Made by a program: the position numbers and the translations under genes. The notes under the pieces are model-generated. The model was not told the origin of the DNA. It was given only the letters and a program-made list of their open reading frames with translations, and made no database searches. A DNA stretch of 45,995 bases, taken from contig JADLHS010000162.1 of assembly GCA_020848635.1 (NCBI GenBank), positions 1 through 45,995 on the forward strand. Direction: 5' to 3'. Origin of the DNA: Limisphaerales bacterium. Its GTDB lineage: Bacteria; Verrucomicrobiota; Verrucomicrobiia; Limisphaerales; JADLHS01. Below, piece by piece: positions 43,038 through 45,995 of the stretch (within the stretch, counting starts at the first letter, position 1; each line of letters begins with the position of its first letter).

Positions 43038-43790
43038 ATGCGAGTGACTGCAACCTTGTTGAAACTCACCGACGTAACCAAGCGCTATGCTGCCGCTGGC
43101 GGCGCCGACGGAGTGAGCGTGCTTAACGCCGTTACGCTCGAAGTCGCGCGCGGCGAAACCCTCGCTATTGTCGGACCTTCGGGCTCCGGCAAGAGCACAT
43201 TGCTGCAAGTCATCGGTACGTTGGACCGGCCCACGAGCGGCGCGGTGCTGCTCGACGGCAAGGACATCAGCCAACTCGACGATCTGCAACTTGCCGAGAT
43301 GCGCAACCGGCAAATTGGTTTTGTTTTTCAAGCGCACTATCTCCTGCCGCAATGCACGGTCCTTGAGAATGTCCTGGTGCCGACGCTGGCTCGTTCGAAG
43401 GCTGAAGTCCGAAGTCGGAAACCTGAAATCAACGAGAGCCCCGTACCCTCGGCGGCTCCGGAAACAAATGAAACCCGCGCAACGCGCTTGCTTAAGCGCG
43501 TCGGCCTCGGTGAACGGCTTCATCATCGGCCCGGCCAACTCAGCGGCGGCGAGCGCCAGCGGGTGGCCGTCGTTCGGGCGCTGATCAATCAACCGCAACT
43601 CCTGCTTGCCGACGAACCTACCGGTGCTCTAGATCACGCCTCCGCCACCGCGCTCGGCCAGTTACTCGTCGAGCTAAATCGCGAGGAAGGCGTGACCTTG
43701 ATCGTGGTGACGCACGCGCTGGATCTGGCGCAACGTATGGGGCGGGTGCTGCGCATCGAAGACGGCAAGCTGATCCCGGACGGAGAATAG
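43038..43790 (+). CDS. LolD/MacB-type ABC transporter ATPase with an in-frame repeat
   Basis: 250 residues from the ATG at 43038. Walker A GPSGSGKSTLLQ near residue 50, Q-loop FVFQAHYLLPQ, signature LSGGERQRVAV, Walker B LLLADEPTGALD. This type pairs with FtsX-like permeases for lipoprotein release or export; the permease follows immediately. About residues 119-143 (RSKAEVRSRKPEINESPV and on) are an extra insertion not expected between the helical domain and the signature. They are encoded by tandem GAAGTC-type units at 43394-43465. The frame is kept and all motifs survive. Confidence 0.9.
   Translation: MRVTATLLKLTDVTKRYAAAGGADGVSVLNAVTLEVARGETLAIVGPSGSGKSTLLQVIGTLDRPTSGAVLLDGKDISQLDDLQLAEMRNRQIGFVFQAHYLLPQCTVLENVLVPTLARSKAEVRSRKPEINESPVPSAAPETNETRATRLLKRVGLGERLHHRPGQLSGGERQRVAVVRALINQPQLLLADEPTGALDHASATALGQLLVELNREEGVTLIVVTHALDLAQRMGRVLRIEDGKLIPDGE
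43394..43465. repeat. GAAGTC-type tandem repeat inside the LolD-like gene
   Basis: Near-repeated units GAAGGCT, GAAGTCC, GAAGTCG, GGAAACCTGAAATC. Simple repeat carried in frame. Confidence 0.6.
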
Positions 43791-43849
43791 AAAATGAAGG
43801 ATGGCCTGACAGGTAATTCCGCGCTTCGCACTCCGCACTCCGCGTTCAA
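43791..43849. repeat. Short CACTCCG-type repeat between ATPase and permease
   Basis: Contains CGCTTCGCACTCCGCACTCCGC, a direct repeat of GCACTCC, preceded by GAATAGAAAATGAAGG. It fills the 59-bp gap. No hairpin of note. Confidence 0.45.
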
Positions 43850-45995
43850 ATGACTTTTTGCACGCTCATCCGCCGCAGTCTGCGGTTTCACTGGCGCTCG
43901 CATCTGGGCGTGGTGCTCGGCGCAGGGGTGGGCAGCGCGGCGCTCATCGGGGCGCTGGTGGTGGGGGATTCGGTGAAGGAGAGTTTGCGAGAGCGAGCGC
44001 TCGAGCGCCTGAGTTCGACTTACTTCGCCTTGGATTCCGGAGACCGGTCAGTCACCGATTCCCTGGCGCGCAAACTGATTCGTAACATCGGAAACCAATC
44101 CAAGACCGATTGGTTTACGAACCGGGAATCAGGTGGTGGGGTCGCGTCTATGTACCATGCGAGCGCATCGGTTGTGAACCAAACCACCGGAAACCGGGCA
44201 AACAAAGTCAGTCTTTACGTGGGGGTCCCGCCCGCTGAGTGGAGTCTTCCTTACAAACCTGGGCCCGGGTGGTGGTACATGTTTGATGATCCTGAACAAC
44301 ATGACCCGCGAGCTCAGGCGGAAGAAAGAGAACTGGAGACCCGACTTGGGGCTGAAGCAGTGACGAATAAGTCTTTGGCTACTATCTTGGCCAGAAATGC
44401 GACGAAAGGTCATACAGAAGACAGCGCCTACTTGAACGAGCCTCTCGCCACTCAACTCCAAGCGAAGGTTGGCGATACAATCATTCTGCGGTTTCCGAAG
44501 CCGAGTGCATTGGCCGGGGACGCGGTGATTTCGCCACGCAATGAACAATCAGTTAGCATTCGCCAGCGTGTAGGAGCAATCGTAACTGCGGAGTATGCCG
44601 GCAACTTCGATCTGCGAGCGTCGCGGGTTGCTCCACTCAATGTATTCATCAGCCGTCACACGCTTACCAACCAGATCAGGCAGCCGTTTCGCGCGAACAC
44701 CCTGGCTGCTTCTTGGGTATACCGAGACTGGTCGACGTTTTATCCACGGTGGCTGCTTCGCCTTGCTGTTGAAGCCCGGCTTGGTTTCATTTTTGTGCCA
44801 AAGTTACATTCGTTTGATGTCGCGAAGCTGAATCAGGCGCTTAGGCTTAATTGGGCACTTGATGACGCTCAAGCCGCACTGCGATTTAATTCTCAAGGCA
44901 ATCTGCTCGAACTTCGCACCGAACGAGTTTTCCTCGACCTACCGTTGGCTGATGCTGCTCGACTTGCAGCAAGCAATCCAACGCCAATCCTGACACTCTT
45001 AGCAAATCTCATCTGTTCCAGCACAAATGCCACGCCTTACTCGATGGTCACCGCCGCCGGGGCGCCGTGGACGCCGCCGGATTTGCGCGATGACGAAATC
45101 GTCGTCAGCCAGTGGCTCGCGGACGACCTGCTCGTAAAGCCGGGTGATCAAATTGCGATGTGTTATTTTCTGCCCGAGTCTGGTGCAAAGTTGATCGAGG
45201 CGACGAACACATTTCGCGTTCGCACCGTCGTGCCGATGGAAATACCCTGGGCGGATCGAACGCTTATGCCGGATTTTCCCGGCATCGAGAAAGCCGAGAG
45301 CACCAGCGAATGGGATGCGGGCTTCCCGCTCACGTACAAAGTCCGACCTAAGGACGACGCTTATTGGAAACAATATCGCGGCACTCCCAAGGCCTTCATC
45401 ACCCTCGCCGCCGGGCAGAAGATATGGGGCAACCGGTTCGGGAATCTGACGGCGATCCGTTTTCCGATTCCGACGAATGCAGCGTTCGCCCTCACCCCGA
45501 CCCTCTCCCCCGGGGAGAGGGAGAATCTTTCTCAGTCGCAGGGCGAACCAAAGACCGCCGACAGTTCAACGGGCTTGGAGAAACCAAAAGACGACCAACG
45601 GCTGTCCCCGCTCTCCGGGGGACCACAGTTCGCGGAGCGAACGTCTCCTATGGGGCAACCAAATAGTGGCGGGCTTGGGAAGCCATTGGGCCAGGGTGAG
45701 GGCGAGCGTCAAACAAACTTCGTTGAAAACTATCGCGCCGCGTTGGAGAAGAAAATCCTCGCCCATCTCAGACCGGAGGAACTCGGGCTGCGTTTCGAGC
45801 CGGTGCGGGAGCAGGCGCTGAAGGCGGCGGCGGAATCGCAGGATTTCGGGGGGCTGTTTCTGGGCTTCAGCTTCTTCGTGATCGGAGCGGCACTGCTGCT
45901 GATGGCGTTGTTATTCTCGCTTGGGCTCGAACAGCGCGCGCCGGAGATTGGCACGCTGCTCGCCTTGGGCTTTACGCCAAAGCAGGTGCGGTCGC
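43850..45995 (+). CDS. FtsX-like ABC transporter permease, cut by the right edge, with an in-frame repeat
   Basis: About 715 residues are visible with no stop before the window end. First membrane helix HLGVVLGAGVGSAALIGALVV, a large periplasmic-type domain, then FGGLFLGFSFFVIGAALLLMALLFSLGLEQRAPEIGTLLALG, the start of the FtsX core. Partner of the ATPase upstream. The stretch 44000-45010 appears less GC-rich than its surroundings. Residues about 546-618 (LTPTLSPGERE and on) come from a palindromic element at 45488-45704 carried in frame. Confidence 0.85.
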   Translation, partial: MTFCTLIRRSLRFHWRSHLGVVLGAGVGSAALIGALVVGDSVKESLRERALERLSSTYFALDSGDRSVTDSLARKLIRNIGNQSKTDWFTNRESGGGVASMYHASASVVNQTTGNRANKVSLYVGVPPAEWSLPYKPGPGWWYMFDDPEQHDPRAQAEERELETRLGAEAVTNKSLATILARNATKGHTEDSAYLNEPLATQLQAKVGDTIILRFPKPSALAGDAVISPRNEQSVSIRQRVGAIVTAEYAGNFDLRASRVAPLNVFISRHTLTNQIRQPFRANTLAASWVYRDWSTFYPRWLLRLAVEARLGFIFVPKLHSFDVAKLNQALRLNWALDDAQAALRFNSQGNLLELRTERVFLDLPLADAARLAASNPTPILTLLANLICSSTNATPYSMVTAAGAPWTPPDLRDDEIVVSQWLADDLLVKPGDQIAMCYFLPESGAKLIEATNTFRVRTVVPMEIPWADRTLMPDFPGIEKAESTSEWDAGFPLTYKVRPKDDAYWKQYRGTPKAFITLAAGQKIWGNRFGNLTAIRFPIPTNAAFALTPTLSPGERENLSQSQGEPKTADSSTGLEKPKDDQRLSPLSGGPQFAERTSPMGQPNSGGLGKPLGQGEGERQTNFVENYRAALEKKILAHLRPEELGLRFEPVREQALKAAAESQDFGGLFLGFSFFVIGAALLLMALLFSLGLEQRAPEIGTLLALGFTPKQVRS
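45488..45704. repeat. Palindromic element inside the permease gene
   Basis: Ends CGCCCTCACCCCGACCC and GGGCCAGGGTGAGGGCG are inverted copies (15 of 17 match). Just inside the left end is a perfect CCTCTCCCC-C-GGGGAGAGG hairpin (45502-45520). 217 bp, within an open frame. Confidence 0.8.

Noticed and set aside
42315-43598. 427-codon version of the fur-like gene
   Set aside because: The upstream part runs antisense through the LolD-like gene; the Fur domain begins at about 42776.

Overview
The window looks like a chromosomal fragment of a high-GC, Gram-negative bacterium of the Verrucomicrobiota, probably the Pedosphaera/Limisphaerales side. This is inferred from gene content and not from a marker tree. 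The pointers are Tat-exported Gfo/Idh/MocA and TIM-barrel sugar enzymes, DapL-type lysine synthesis, a DUF3142 gene next to a TPR/LysM gene, class II ribonucleotide reductase, and many short palindromic repeats. Outer-membrane porin and Lol-type genes agree with a diderm cell.

Layout. 1-9.7 kb: minus-strand housekeeping genes (nrdJ, cut by the window edge; a TPR membrane protein; a LolA-like protein; lon; hsp20; a small FeoB-associated-type protein), one plus-strand thioesterase, then a sugar isomerase/epimerase with a Gfo/Idh/MocA oxidoreductase (8.7-11.0 kb). 11.4-22.7 kb: a plus-strand respiratory/nitrogen-oxide module holding a DGC zinc protein, DUF2249 proteins, a Crp/Fnr (Dnr-like) regulator, a cupin, a tetraheme cytochrome, a four-cluster Fe-S protein, an NrfD-type membrane protein, an octaheme hydroxylamine-oxidoreductase-like protein, a protein of unknown function, a porin and a heme-copper-oxidase-like membrane protein. 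22.7-25.3 kb: HAD phosphatase, LOG protein, prfA and rpmE on the minus strand. 25.4-31.7 kb: a flavin disulfide reductase, a broken gene, and the DUF3142/LysM pair. 31.8-36.8 kb: a three-gene phosphorelay cluster. 37-39.8 kb: dapL, a REC-HDOD protein and tRNA-Arg(UCU). 39.9-42.8 kb: a fur-like/sufB/sufC operon. 43.0-46 kb: a LolD-like ATPase and an FtsX-like permease cut by the right edge.

The most interesting system is the 11.4-22.7 kb module. Tetraheme cytochrome, Fe-S protein, NrfD and octaheme protein are translationally linked or closely spaced, suggesting a quinol-linked electron path to an octaheme enzyme acting on nitrite, NO or hydroxylamine. Three 14-bp FNR-type boxes of the form TTGAY-N4-RTCAA lie at nearly the same distance (29.5-30.5 bp) before a -10-like hexamer in front of the cupin, the cytochrome operon and the porin operon. 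The Crp/Fnr protein encoded among them has the E-x-x-S-R recognition-helix pattern expected to read such boxes, so the module appears to carry its own regulator. The distal end of the porin operon carries lesions: a frameshift, two amber codons and a probable lost stop.

A second theme is repeats inside or overlapping coding sequence. Palindromic or tandem short elements are carried in frame within the flavin disulfide reductase, the LolD-like ATPase and the FtsX-like permease. Another supplies the last residues of Lon and the first residues of the LolA-like protein. Related elements fill intergenic gaps, including one between sufB and sufC.
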